Below, piece after piece: positions 9,204-17,512 of a stretch of DNA of 64,000 nucleotides. Position numbers and translations under genes: made by a program. Position 1 is the first letter of the stretch. The number at the start of each line of letters is the position of its first letter. The DNA comes from Nitrospiraceae bacterium (GTDB lineage: Bacteria; Nitrospirota; Nitrospiria; Nitrospirales; Nitrospiraceae), in the NCBI GenBank assembly GCA_035623075.1, contig DASPUC010000029.1:52521-116520 (forward strand), given 5' to 3'. The notes under the pieces are model-generated. The model was given only the letters and a program-made list of their open reading frames with translations. It was not told the origin of the DNA and searched no databases.

Positions 9204-9940
9204 GGCGACTCCTTGTTATGGATGCAAGTAATATCGTAGTCCGAGACGAATGAATTCTGGAGTGTGTGACGTTTGTGATGTGCTGTCTGTGCTAAACAGA
9301 AACCGCAGATTTCGACGAGGCTCGGGTCGAATTGAGTGCCAGAAGCGATTCTGAGGATTCTGTATGCTATACGCTCTCGAATCTCAGAAGAGCTGACCTT
9401 TGGCACGTGAATGGCGTCAAACGCGTCAGCGATCGCGAGAATTCTGGCTCCAAGCGGGATGAACTGTCCCCGGATTCCATAGGGATAGCCTGTTCCATCC
9501 CACCGTTCATGGTGGTGTGCGATGATTGTTGAGGCCTCTCTCAAAAACGAGAACGGTTCCAGGAGTCCGGCGCCGAGCCGGGGATGGTTCTGAATTGCAA
9601 CATAAGAGTCTAAGTCGACATGACGCCGATCCGCCATCAGGCTAGGAGGGAGCATCAGGAGTCCAACATCATGGAGGAAGGCGGCGAGTTTGAGTGCGTG
9701 CAACTCGTCAGAAGTCAAAGCTACATTCTGTCCAATCATGATCGCGGTTGCAGCTGTGCGGCGGCCGTGGCCTGCCTGCCAGGGAAGGGCGCGGTCAATC
9801 TCCTTGGTCACCTGGCGGACGAGAATACTTTCCACGTCCCGACGCGACGAGGCTGGGAGCTGTAGGCGATCGATTTTATGGAGCAGGCCCTGAATCTTCA
9901 GAATGACAGGATGACTCACAGTTGGGATATGGAGTGACAT
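9200..9940 (-). CDS. HD-GYP domain protein, probable cyclic-di-GMP phosphodiesterase
   Basis: This 246-residue cytoplasmic protein consists almost only of an HD-GYP domain. The HD pair is in AAFLHDVGLLMLP, NHPRLGAGLL carries the next metal ligand, and HHHERWDGTGYPYG is the GYP signature. It lacks an obvious receiver or membrane sensor. The family cleaves c-di-GMP; activity here is inferred from intact motifs. I chose the ATG at 9940 because AAAGGA lies about eight bases upstream; the longer reading from 9976 runs into a terminator hairpin. It overlaps the downstream cytochrome c gene in an ATGA arrangement. Confidence 0.85.
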   Translation of the reverse strand: MSLHIPTVSHPVILKIQGLLHKIDRLQLPASSRRDVESILVRQVTKEIDRALPWQAGHGRRTAATAIMIGQNVALTSDELHALKLAAFLHDVGLLMLPPSLMADRRHVDLDSYVAIQNHPRLGAGLLEPFSFLREASTIIAHHHERWDGTGYPYGIRGQFIPLGARILAIADAFDAIHVPKVSSSEIRERIAYRILRIASGTQFDPSLVEICGFCLAQTAHHKRHTLQNSFVSDYDITCIHNKESP

Positions 9941-9952
9941 ATCGAATCCTTT

Positions 9953-9997
9953 AACAACAAAAGAGCCCACGATCATTGAGCATTGATCGTGGGCTCT
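9953..9997 (-). terminator. Intrinsic terminator ending the flavin/porin unit
   Basis: A perfect 14-base-pair stem (AGAGCCCACGATCA and its complement, eight-base loop) is followed on the minus strand by TTTGTTGTT. It lies just after the four-helix membrane protein gene and before the HD-GYP gene, so it separates the two minus-strand units. Confidence 0.8.
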
Positions 9998-10046
9998 GGG
10001 CGACGAGGCCTCTGGCCGCGGAGATTGAAAGAGCGTGTCCGCTATT

Positions 10047-10592
10047 TCATCCTTCTTCTCCTTGCTTTCCCGCCAGGAGCGGCTGCTTCAATATCCACAT
10101 CTCATAGAGGGGAATCGCCATCATGATAAGAAACCCCACCGTCATGAAGACATCCCCAGTAAGCATGGTGAATACGAAGAGCGGAGAGATATAACTGATC
10201 AGCCAGGGCGAGACCAAGTCCAACATCACGCCGCCGAACGCCACCCACGTCGTGCCTTGCTTGATGCCGGGGCTGGTCGAAGTGAGATACAGAACGTGCA
10301 CGAGAATCATAAAGACGACCGGCATCGTAAAGAGGTGAAAATGGGTCACTTCGGCCAACTCTCTAAACGACATCGGTTCACCGAATGTTGCGTCGGATCC
10401 CCGATAATGATCGGCAATGCCTTGTGGAGAAAGTCCCGTCATGCTGTGCGCCCAAAAGAAGGAAAAGAAAAAGCCTACGAACATCAAGAGCAGGAACAAG
10501 GTATACAAAAGCCGAATGTGCCGATCCGTATCTCGAAGGCGGAACCTGGCATTGAAATTTCGCATGGTCGAGAAGGTATCGGCGACGTTCAA
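10047..10592 (-). CDS. Four-helix inner-membrane protein next to the FMN-binding protein
   Basis: I do not recognise a named family. The 181-residue protein has four predicted membrane helices, starting near residues 26, 83, 117 and 140. Histidines fall in helix 1 (FFWAHSM) and at the start and end of helix 2 (THFHLF, ILVHV). Such placement is compatible with haem b binding, but this is inference. The start overlaps the stop of the FMN-binding gene in an ATGA arrangement, so the products are probably made together. The natural hypothesis is a membrane electron donor or anchor for the flavoprotein. A strong terminator follows. Confidence 0.7.
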   Translation of the reverse strand: MNVADTFSTMRNFNARFRLRDTDRHIRLLYTLFLLLMFVGFFFSFFWAHSMTGLSPQGIADHYRGSDATFGEPMSFRELAEVTHFHLFTMPVVFMILVHVLYLTSTSPGIKQGTTWVAFGGVMLDLVSPWLISYISPLFVFTMLTGDVFMTVGFLIMMAIPLYEMWILKQPLLAGKQGEEG

Positions 10593-11266
10593 TTTCCGAA
10601 AAGAAAACCGAAGAACCCTCTCTCCGACCTCCGTGCGGCAACGGTGTCACTGCCGATCCCGGCCGGCTTCATGTAGAACTCATCGACGAGAACAAGCACC
10701 CGTTTGATGCCTGCAGTCATCGAACGGACCGACATCGTGGCGCCGCTGATATTGATGATGTCCTTGTTCAGCCGAACGGGATCCAGAACGGTCTTCCCTT
10801 CATACTGCACATTGAAGCGTTTAGTTCGCACTTCGCTGCCCCGTGCCTCTCGGAACACCAGCAACTCCACGTCCGAAACCCGTCCTTCGTTGTCGACACC
10901 GACCATATACGTCATCGGCTTATGCTTGCCGATAGTATTCTGGACCAAGGCGTAGCCATCAACCTGTGTGCCGGTTTCGCCGATGTACACTTCAAAGGAC
11001 TCTTCCGGGAATTTCCAGCCGATACGCTCTTCAATTTCTTTTTTCTTGTCAGGACTCAGCGTGATCACGTCTTTGCGGACTCGCTCTGATTTCGGAAACA
11101 TGATCTTGATACATTCTTCTTCGGTCATGTAGACATCGGCACGTCTCATTTCCATCTCCGTCAGAAAGCGGTTGAGATCGGCATCCCAGATGCGTTCCGC
11201 TTTGGCGAAAGAGGGAACCAGCAGGACGGTGGATAGGATTAGGAGGAGGCAGCTTTGAGAGGTCAT
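10589..11266 (-). CDS. Exported FMN-binding protein with covalent flavinylation motif
   Basis: This 225-residue protein has a Sec signal (cleavage near SFAKA, residue 23) and a C-terminal FMN-binding domain like those of NqrC and RnfG. The motif ISGATMS at residues 173-179 matches the site where ApbE links FMN to a threonine through a phosphoester bond; T177 is the expected acceptor. The upstream block MVGVDNEGRVSDVELL is also typical of FMN-binding domains. It overlaps the genes before and after it by four bases each. ApbE is encoded about 3 kb away on the other strand. The expected role is extracytoplasmic single-electron transfer. Confidence 0.85.
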   Translation of the reverse strand: MTSQSCLLLILSTVLLVPSFAKAERIWDADLNRFLTEMEMRRADVYMTEEECIKIMFPKSERVRKDVITLSPDKKKEIEERIGWKFPEESFEVYIGETGTQVDGYALVQNTIGKHKPMTYMVGVDNEGRVSDVELLVFREARGSEVRTKRFNVQYEGKTVLDPVRLNKDIINISGATMSVRSMTAGIKRVLVLVDEFYMKPAGIGSDTVAARRSERGFFGFLFGN

Positions 11267-11730
11267 GTGGTGACACAGCCCTTCTCATTTATTGTCTTTC
11301 TGATTCGATCTGTGACGGATGCTTCTGCCTCTTCGGATGGGTCGATAGGCCACCACCTGGTTGATTGTTGGCCGACGCCGCCCTTTAAGTGCCACCGTTG
11401 GCGAGTTTCAAGTACACTGAACGACACGACATCATTCAGCCGTTTTACCGCTATCGACATGCGAGTTCGTTCCCGATTGCCGAACCCCTCACGATCGAAT
11501 ATTCCGTAGGTGCGTTCCGCACCTTCTACCTCTACCCAATTGGTTTCTATGACCCCTTTATCCTTGTCCGCCACCTGTACCGGTCGATCCTTGACAGATA
11601 GCACGGCAGCATCCCAGGCGACGTCATACGAACACACGTAAAATTGATCTTTGCTCCCGCTCACTGATGCACAGCCACTCCAAGAGAGAGAAGCTATGAG
11701 GACAACACTACCGATTCGCACGGACGGCAC
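11263..11730 (-). CDS. Small lipoprotein of unknown function in the flavin/porin unit
   Basis: The 155-residue product starts with a lipoprotein signal ending WSGCAS, so Cys20 is the likely lipidation site. The mature part has no family I can name; it contains a stretch (GVIETNWVEVE) and basic residues suggesting a small soluble beta-rich domain. It lies 60 bases after the barrel gene and overlaps the FMN-binding gene by four bases, so it belongs to the same transcription unit. It could help assemble the barrel or flavoprotein, but nothing in the sequence shows this. Confidence 0.75.
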   Translation of the reverse strand: MPSVRIGSVVLIASLSWSGCASVSGSKDQFYVCSYDVAWDAAVLSVKDRPVQVADKDKGVIETNWVEVEGAERTYGIFDREGFGNRERTRMSIAVKRLNDVVSFSVLETRQRWHLKGGVGQQSTRWWPIDPSEEAEASVTDRIRKTINEKGCVTT

Positions 11731-11790
11731 GCTCCTTATGGATGCTGCTGCAACCGTCCCGTCTGAAAGGGAGGGTTGCAGACAAACAGT

Positions 11791-13287
11791 TTAGAAATAC
11801 GTCGCGGCTGAAATCACGAGTGCGTTGTCATGGATTCGCGCGCCTAGTCCGCTGTTTGCGTTGGGATTGAACGCCATCGGCTGATATTGATAGCTGATCT
11901 TGAAGACGGCATCTTCAATCGGTCGATAGTTGAGACCAAAGGAAATTTGCTGCAGATTGCCGAACCCGCCTGTACCGTTGAAATTATCCAAGTCGGTGTT
12001 GACCCTGTCATAGCGGATCACGGCGGTAAGCGTTGATCCCTCGCCAAACCGCTTCGGTGACAACTTGGTCAAGAACGCCGGCATGAAATGATAGTTGCCC
12101 TGGATATAATACCCATTCATGCGCTGAGGCGGGATACCCAGTCCGCTGTTGCCTGGTTGGGCAGTCAACAAGGCCCCTACTGGAAAACCGGTACTAGAGC
12201 TGATGGAACGAGAGTTCCCTCGCGCATAGGCCCAGGCTGCTTCACCGATGAGTTCAAACGGGCCTCGTTGGAAGGTCCAGTCTATCGCCGAAATGCTAAG
12301 AGAATTGTAACTACCGTTGGGGGCACCATTGCCATAATAGCTTGATCCACCTACTTCGACGCCGAGCATCGGACTATAGGCCAAGCGTCCAACCCAGGCC
12401 TTGCCGTTATTGATGTCTAAGCCATCGGTTGAAGGGCAAGTCCGCTGTCTGGAATCCATCGTCCCGCCTGCCTCATTGATCCTGGGAGTTCCATCGTTAT
12501 TGTACGAGCAGGGTCCCGTTGTCACGTACAACTCATAGTCTAGCTTGCTCGTTCTGCCCGGATAGAACGTGCCATAGATCCCTGCTCCGGTTTCAGATAT
12601 TGTCGACGGAATAACGTATTGGCTGACGAGTGGACGATCGGTTAAGTCGTTCAAGGGCGAATCGTGTAGTAAGTTGAACTTGCCGATAGGAAGCAAAATA
12701 ATCCCAGCTCGCAGATTGACTTTTTCATTGATGAGATAGTCCATGAAACCAAACTCCAAACTGACTTCATTGGGGCTTCCGGTTTCTTCTCGAATGCCGT
12801 GCTCAATTTCCATTTCCGATGCAAACTTCACGTGCTCAGTGACGTCCGCATAGATGAACGGAATAAATCGCTGCTGATCGAACCCATTCGAAGTGCCTCC
12901 GTAGTCGTTTTCGATGCTGCCCTTGCTCTGGGATCGGTACTGAATGTCGAAATATCCGCCGACGATGGCCTTTGGTGCTGCCACAAACGGCTTGGCGTAG
13001 ACCAAGCGTCCTGAACCGGTTGAGCCGAACGAGAGAGGCACTCTTTCTTCCCCCGGTCTCTCTACCTTGACGTCCGTCATGGGGCCAACGGGAACAGGGT
13101 ATTGTGCGCCAGGCGGCGCTTCTTCCCGGCGCTCCATTCCTCCTTCACGGCGTTGTTGTTCTTCCAGACGTTGCTTCACTGCTTCATCGACCATCTTCTT
13201 AATTTCCTCCGGGGTCATTTCCGCCCAGGCCGGGATCACCGGCAAGCTGGCGATGACGAGAGCCCCGAGGATTGACCGGATCCTCAT
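11791..13287 (-). CDS. Outer-membrane beta-barrel porin-like protein
   Basis: This 498-residue exported protein has a signal peptide ending PAWAE. A short charged coiled-coil-like segment (about residues 24-55) is followed by a long series of amphipathic beta-strands rich in Gly, Tyr and Asn. It ends in the aromatic residue of AATYF, as expected for Bam-assembled barrels. The style resembles phosphate-selective (OprP/OprO) porins, but the substrate is unknown. It lacks a plug domain, so it is not a TonB-dependent receptor. It is followed by the lipoprotein, FMN-binding and membrane-protein genes, and its promoter is probably the Fur-controlled one near 13650. Confidence 0.8.
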   Translation of the reverse strand: MRIRSILGALVIASLPVIPAWAEMTPEEIKKMVDEAVKQRLEEQQRREGGMERREEAPPGAQYPVPVGPMTDVKVERPGEERVPLSFGSTGSGRLVYAKPFVAAPKAIVGGYFDIQYRSQSKGSIENDYGGTSNGFDQQRFIPFIYADVTEHVKFASEMEIEHGIREETGSPNEVSLEFGFMDYLINEKVNLRAGIILLPIGKFNLLHDSPLNDLTDRPLVSQYVIPSTISETGAGIYGTFYPGRTSKLDYELYVTTGPCSYNNDGTPRINEAGGTMDSRQRTCPSTDGLDINNGKAWVGRLAYSPMLGVEVGGSSYYGNGAPNGSYNSLSISAIDWTFQRGPFELIGEAAWAYARGNSRSISSSTGFPVGALLTAQPGNSGLGIPPQRMNGYYIQGNYHFMPAFLTKLSPKRFGEGSTLTAVIRYDRVNTDLDNFNGTGGFGNLQQISFGLNYRPIEDAVFKISYQYQPMAFNPNANSGLGARIHDNALVISAATYF

Positions 13288-13410
13288 GGTGAACCTCCAG
13301 ATTGAGAAGGTGGTTGGTCTGACTCGGGACTCGTTGGTCTCTGGTCTGCCAGTTCAAGACGCACACAGCACGAGGAAATTTGTTCTTGTTATGGCACCTC
13401 CTTGTCATGG

Positions 13411-13596
13411 CTATTCTGTGCTTGAAAGAGACGTCCATCCTTCGATAGAGGAGAATGGAATCATCACGATTCGTTTGCACCGCTTGCACTTCAACTCCAA
13501 TCCCCGTTGTCCCATCTTGGCGATAAGTTGGCCGCACTCGCAGCGGGTTTCGCCGGCTGGTGAGCAAGCAGTCGATTCCACTTTGGCCGTGGGCAT
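13411..13596 (-). CDS. Small Com-like zinc-ribbon protein
   Basis: The 61-residue product contains RCECGQLIAK and LELKCKRCKR, a zinc-ribbon pattern like the Com family (phage Mu Com is a translational activator of mom). Outside phages such small proteins have no established role. It is the first reading frame after the predicted Fur-controlled promoter and precedes the barrel gene by about 120 bases. The ATG lacks a clear Shine-Dalgarno site, so the start is uncertain. The four conserved cysteines argue that it is a real gene. Confidence 0.6.
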   Translation of the reverse strand: MPTAKVESTACSPAGETRCECGQLIAKMGQRGLELKCKRCKRIVMIPFSSIEGWTSLSSTE

Positions 13597-13621
13597 GCGA
13601 GCAATCAGTACTAAATGAAAT

Positions 13622-13636
13622 TGAGAACGATTATTA
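13622..13636. promoter_or_regulatory. Fur-box-like operator
   Basis: TGAGAACGATTATTA matches the 7-1-7 Fur consensus TGATAATGATTATCA at 12 of 15 positions. It overlaps the -10 of the minus-strand promoter and lies about 100 bases before the plus-strand lipoprotein-apbE pair, so it could control both directions. A Fur protein is encoded 8 kb away. Confidence 0.6.
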
Positions 13637-13663
13637 ATATCCTATTTGCACGATCAGTGTCAA
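13634..13663 (-). promoter_or_regulatory. Predicted promoter of the Com/porin/FMN unit
   Basis: On the minus strand TTGACA and TATTAA are separated by 18 bases. The -10 overlaps the Fur-box-like site. The promoter lies about 40 bases before the Com-like start and drives leftward. Confidence 0.6.
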
Positions 13664-13733
13664 GCGTTTAATGCCAGCTCTCTCCAGCTCAGAAGAGGGT
13701 GCATCAGATCAACTGATTCTCTATAATGGGTTC

Positions 13734-14357
13734 ATGCGCGAGACTTTGGCTTACTTGGGCTGGCGAGAGAGATGGGCAGGGATGCTGCTTCTCATTCTGA
13801 CCGGATGTGTGACTGAATTGCCTTCAACCGCCGAGTCAGTAGACGGTTCGGCAGCACTTGCAGTTGGTCGAGTCACCACATTGTTGACCGGTGAGAGAAA
13901 AAGAATTTACGAGCCGGCGCTTCGCACATTTGAGTTGGAAAACCAGCAAACACACGAGCGATTTCGCGTGGATGTGCAGTCTGACGATGAGCAGTTTACT
14001 CTGTCTCTCCCCCCTGGAAAGTATGTGCTGAATCGAATCCAGATCAGCGAAGGACCCTTCCTATCGATAGCCCAACTTTCTGCCTCATTTGCGCTGGAGG
14101 AGGGGACCATCACATATCTAGGAACGTGGCGGTTTGGGGTCGATTCTCCGCGATATGGACGGATGGTCGTCCTGTCTATGGTTCTGGACGACGAGGACAG
14201 GGCGCAGGCTGAGCAGATCATCAAAGAGAAATACCCGGCTCATGAAGTCCAGCCCGTTATGTCAGTGTTACCAGATCCGGCCGCTAGCGAAGCACGGTTA
14301 TATGAAGTTATGCCCTACCCTCGCTATCCGCGATATTTCCAGCGGCATTACTGGTAA
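13734..14357 (+). CDS. Lipoprotein of unknown function upstream of apbE
   Basis: The likely product is a 207-residue lipoprotein; the hydrophobic leader ends LILTGC. The mature part carries FTLSLPPGKYVLNRIQ, typical of small extracytoplasmic beta-sandwich domains of unknown function. I chose the ATG at 13734 because it places the lipobox correctly; the longer reading from 13671 adds residues unlike a signal. ApbE follows after eight bases, so the two are probably co-transcribed, divergently from the porin/FMN unit. A role in the same flavin/iron process is inferred from position only. Confidence 0.7.
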   Translation: MRETLAYLGWRERWAGMLLLILTGCVTELPSTAESVDGSAALAVGRVTTLLTGERKRIYEPALRTFELENQQTHERFRVDVQSDDEQFTLSLPPGKYVLNRIQISEGPFLSIAQLSASFALEEGTITYLGTWRFGVDSPRYGRMVVLSMVLDDEDRAQAEQIIKEKYPAHEVQPVMSVLPDPAASEARLYEVMPYPRYPRYFQRHYW

Positions 14358-14365
14358 AGATCTCG

Positions 14366-15397
14366 ATGCGGCAGGTACGTTCCTCCGTTTCCAACTACCT
14401 TTTCGCGATCTTGCTTGCAGCGCTGACGGGAGTGTCAGGCTGTAGTAGTGTACCCCATCCTTCAAATCCCGCGGTCATCAAACGTGCTCAGACGCACATG
14501 GGCACGTTGGTCACGATCACCGCCGTGGCTGAAGATGAGCGCATCGCACAGGCTGCGGCCAATTCAGCTTTTGCCGAAATTCGTCGTTTGGAGGGACTGC
14601 TAAGTACCTGGATTCCGACCAGCGAACTGTCCCGCGTCAACGCCGCCGCTGGATCCGCAGCCGTGCCAGTCAGTCCTGAGACGCTGGCGGTCGTGCAATA
14701 TTCGCTTCAAGCTGCCGAACTGACGGATGGAGGGTTCGACATCGCGATTGGACCCGCGGTCGAGGCGTGGAGTGTGACGGAGCGTCAACATGTTCCGACC
14801 GAAGTCGAACTGCAGCAACTCATTCCCCTCGTGGATCTCCAAGGCATACATGTCGATGTATCGAAACAGACCGTCTCACTGGATCGGGCCGGTATGCGAA
14901 TTGATATCGGAGGGATCGGGAAGGGTTATGCGGCAGACCGTGCCGTTGAAGTAATGCGGAAGGCGGGAGCAACGGCCGGGGTAGTCGCCCTATCTGGCGA
15001 TATCAAAACGTTCGGGCAACTGCCAGATGGACATGGATTCCCCGTCGGCATTCAACATCCACGCAATGAAGGAGCGATCCTAGCCTGGATCGAATTACAG
15101 GATGAAGCAATCTCGACGGCGGGGGATTATGAACGTTCCTTTGAGCGGAACGGTATACGCTACCACCATATCCTGGATCCACGGACGCTCCAACCGGCTC
15201 GCGGCTGTCAGAGCGTCACAGTGATTGCCCGTGAAGGTGTCTGGGCTGACGGGCTCGATACCGGGATCTTTGTCATGGGACCTGAGCGTGGTATGGAACT
15301 CGTCGAGCACCTGGTTGATGTCGAGGCCATCATCGTCGATGCTGAAGGCCGGATGTTGGTCTCGTCCGGCTTGAAGAACAGGATTCGTTTGCCCTAA
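14366..15397 (+). CDS. apbE: ApbE, FAD:protein FMN transferase (lipoprotein)
   Basis: ApbE splits FAD and attaches FMN to a threonine of extracytoplasmic target proteins. The 343-residue protein has a lipobox (VSGC, then SSVP) and the ApbE core: THMGTLVTI, DGGFDIAIGP, IDIGGIGKGYAADRA, VALSGDIKTFG, the metal-site block ISTAGDYERSF, and YHHILDPRTLQPA. All family landmarks appear intact. The likely client in this window is the FMN-binding protein at 10.6-11.3 kb, which carries SGAT. The gene converges with tonB, with about 100 bases between them. Confidence 0.93.
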   Translation: MRQVRSSVSNYLFAILLAALTGVSGCSSVPHPSNPAVIKRAQTHMGTLVTITAVAEDERIAQAAANSAFAEIRRLEGLLSTWIPTSELSRVNAAAGSAAVPVSPETLAVVQYSLQAAELTDGGFDIAIGPAVEAWSVTERQHVPTEVELQQLIPLVDLQGIHVDVSKQTVSLDRAGMRIDIGGIGKGYAADRAVEVMRKAGATAGVVALSGDIKTFGQLPDGHGFPVGIQHPRNEGAILAWIELQDEAISTAGDYERSFERNGIRYHHILDPRTLQPARGCQSVTVIAREGVWADGLDTGIFVMGPERGMELVEHLVDVEAIIVDAEGRMLVSSGLKNRIRLP

Positions 15398-15494
15398 CGT
15401 GGCGAGTCGAAGAGGGGTCCAGATAACAACACATAGAAGACAACCTGCGACGAAGCGAGGAGCTTCTTCACCACGCCGTATCAGCCATTTCGAC

Positions 15495-16577
15495 TTACCG
15501 ATCGAGTCGATAGTTCATCGGAATCTTGACTGTCACACGCGGCTTCTCCAACGAGTGTGGCAGCGAAAAGGGAGCTGCGCGTCGCATCAGATCGACGGCG
15601 GCTTTATCAAGCGTCGCGGAGCCCGAACTCTGAAATACCTCAACGTTCTCGACCCCTCCATCCTCGTTGATCACCGCCTTCACCACAACCTTTCCTTCCG
15701 CGTGATCCGCGCGCGCCTCAGCGGGGTAATGTTTCAACTCTTCCACACGACGCAGGATTACCTCTGATAACCACCCGTAATCGGCACGGGCGGGGCTGTT
15801 CGCTCCGACCGGCGCGAGCGCAGCAACTTGTGCGGCAGATGAAGCGGCTTGAACAGATGGTTCTGACGGTGATGGTGTCGCGTGTGGTGTAGTGGATGGC
15901 ACCGTCTCTGGCGATGCGGTCGCCATCGGAAGGATGGGTGTCGGTGGCTCCGGATGTGTTGGCGTAGCAAGTGCCCGAGAATCCGATTCTTTCTCAGGTA
16001 AGGCCCGTGCAGTTTCGCTGTGAGCAATCTGATGTGAAGGGTCGACAGATTCAACGGGAGTCGGCGTATGGTTGATCGAATCAACAGACGATGAAGGCAC
16101 AATTGGTGCCGGAGCTGATACAGGTGAAACAGGGTCTGCAGGTTTTACTGCTTCCGGCGGTGTCGGCATTATGGTTTGTGGAACTGGATTCACCGTGTGC
16201 GATTCAAGTAACAGTGGTGATACGGGAATGGCCGTCGCAGCTGTCATCGGTGGCCTGGACTTGCGGGATTCGGACTGTATCGGCTCCGACGCGGGGGGAG
16301 TTGGGTGCTTCTGATGTATGGTCTCCGGTGTACTCGGTTGGGTTGTAGGAGGGCTTTCAGCTGGAGATGCTGGCGGGGAAGACGGCATCGATGAAGAGAC
16401 AGACGACACCAGCGTCACGTCCCATTTGAAGACATCCACTTGCGGAGCCAAATGAACGTGTTGAACAAAAAAAACCGCTCCGACGACTAAGCTTCCGTGC
16501 AGGAGCATAGAAGCCACCCACCCAACTGCATAGCAGCCGGCGTGGGCATCACCGCAATGCATTTCTGTCATCGTCAC
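15495..16577 (-). CDS. tonB: TonB family energy transducer
   Basis: This is the periplasm-spanning transducer that passes proton-motive energy from ExbB-ExbD to outer-membrane receptors. The 360-residue protein has one N-terminal membrane helix (residues about 18-40), a long Pro/Ser/Thr-rich spacer (about 65-260) and a C-terminal TonB domain with HYPAEARADHAEGKVVV and FQSSGSATLDKAAVDLMRRA. Its start overlaps the exbD stop by four bases, and exbB-exbD lie directly upstream. No TonB-dependent receptor is encoded in this window, so its partner receptor must lie elsewhere. Confidence 0.9.
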   Translation of the reverse strand: MTMTEMHCGDAHAGCYAVGWVASMLLHGSLVVGAVFFVQHVHLAPQVDVFKWDVTLVSSVSSSMPSSPPASPAESPPTTQPSTPETIHQKHPTPPASEPIQSESRKSRPPMTAATAIPVSPLLLESHTVNPVPQTIMPTPPEAVKPADPVSPVSAPAPIVPSSSVDSINHTPTPVESVDPSHQIAHSETARALPEKESDSRALATPTHPEPPTPILPMATASPETVPSTTPHATPSPSEPSVQAASSAAQVAALAPVGANSPARADYGWLSEVILRRVEELKHYPAEARADHAEGKVVVKAVINEDGGVENVEVFQSSGSATLDKAAVDLMRRAAPFSLPHSLEKPRVTVKIPMNYRLDR

Positions 16578-16948
16578 AGCCTGATCACCTCCAGGCTGAC
16601 CTGCCTGAAACCGAGATTACGGACTTCATCCACCAGTGCGACGAATCGTTCCAGGAGTGTGACCTTGTCGGCCCGAACGACCACGGCTGACTCGCGAGAC
16701 TGTGTGATGAGGGCTGCAGAGAGTTCCCCCTCGGCAAGCGGCTGGTCGTTCAAATACAGTTTCCCTTCCGAGGTCAGTGTAATGACGATCGGCACGTCCT
16801 TGCGATCGCCGACTTCCTTGGCCTTGGCGAGATTGACCGGTATCTGGCCTGTGCTGATGAATGTGGCGGTCGTGAGAACGATAACCAACAGGACCAGCAT
16901 CACATCCACCAAGGGGATGACGTTAATCTGGTTAACCTCGCGATCCAT
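16574..16948 (-). CDS. exbD: ExbD, TonB-system proton channel subunit
   Basis: The 124-residue product begins MDREVNQINVIPLVDVMLVL, with a single membrane helix carrying the conserved aspartate (LVDVML) needed for proton use, and a periplasmic ExbD/TolR domain. The ATG at 16948 has an AAGGTG site and places the cytoplasmic tail at the usual length; the longer frame to 16999 lies inside exbB. It overlaps exbB by 17 bases and tonB by four. With a Fur/Fbp neighbourhood ExbD is more likely than TolR. Confidence 0.9.
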   Translation of the reverse strand: MDREVNQINVIPLVDVMLVLLVIVLTTATFISTGQIPVNLAKAKEVGDRKDVPIVITLTSEGKLYLNDQPLAEGELSAALITQSRESAVVVRADKVTLLERFVALVDEVRNLGFRQVSLEVIRL

Positions 16949-17363
16949 GCTGCACCTTGTACTGAGTGAGAAGCTCCGAGATTCTTCGACGCAAGACATT
17001 GTTCAATACGACGCAGGGAATGGCGACGAGGAGGCCCACGGCTGTCGCTTTCAGCGCGAGGCTCAATCCAATCATAATGGTATTGACCGCCATGGTGCCG
17101 GACGTGCCCATGGTGTGAAAGGTGAGCATGATGCCCAGCACGGTGCCGAGCAGGCCGATGTACGGGGCGTTGGCCGCGACGGTGCCGATTACGACCAATC
17201 GACGCGTCAAGGCGATTTCCAACAGCTGAGAATTCGGGTATTGGGCCAGATCAATGCGGCGATAGAACAGCCAGCGCTCAACCGCAACGGCGACGCACCA
17301 GACACTCAAGGCCACCAAAAGACCGATAATTCCGTAATCGACCGCGTTCTTTAACGCTTCCAT
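16932..17363 (-). CDS. exbB: ExbB, TonB-system motor subunit (short form)
   Basis: This MotA/TolQ/ExbB-family membrane protein of 143 residues has the core helices and the motif block NAPYIGLLGTVLGIM, TFHTMG and ALKATAVGLLVAIPCVV. It is shorter than E. coli ExbB (about 244 aa), lacking much of the cytoplasmic loop, a form common outside Proteobacteria. The ATG at 17363 with AAGGAG upstream is preferred to a TTG three bases before. It lies about 150 bases after fbpC on the same strand. Confidence 0.88.
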   Translation of the reverse strand: MEALKNAVDYGIIGLLVALSVWCVAVAVERWLFYRRIDLAQYPNSQLLEIALTRRLVVIGTVAANAPYIGLLGTVLGIMLTFHTMGTSGTMAVNTIMIGLSLALKATAVGLLVAIPCVVLNNVLRRRISELLTQYKVQHGSRG

Positions 17364-17512
17364 CAACAGCTCCTTCTACTCCTTGGGAGGGACATGACGG
17401 GCCGGCGGGAGAGGGACCGTCGCATAGGCCGATTCATGCTGCCAGAATGGCAAAAGGGCTGTCAATGCTCCAGTTTGGAGGAGGGAGGTCCGAATAGGCC
17501 GCGAGCCGGTTC

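Noticed and set aside
10035..10676. A 213-codon plus-strand frame opposite the four-helix membrane protein
   Set aside because: His/Glu/Lys-rich translation typical of the complement of hydrophobic codons; it also spans a gene boundary on the real strand.
10047..17363. A classic Rnf or Nqr complex
   Set aside because: Only the FMN-binding domain resembles RnfG/NqrC; no RnfA-E or NqrA-F subunits are present.
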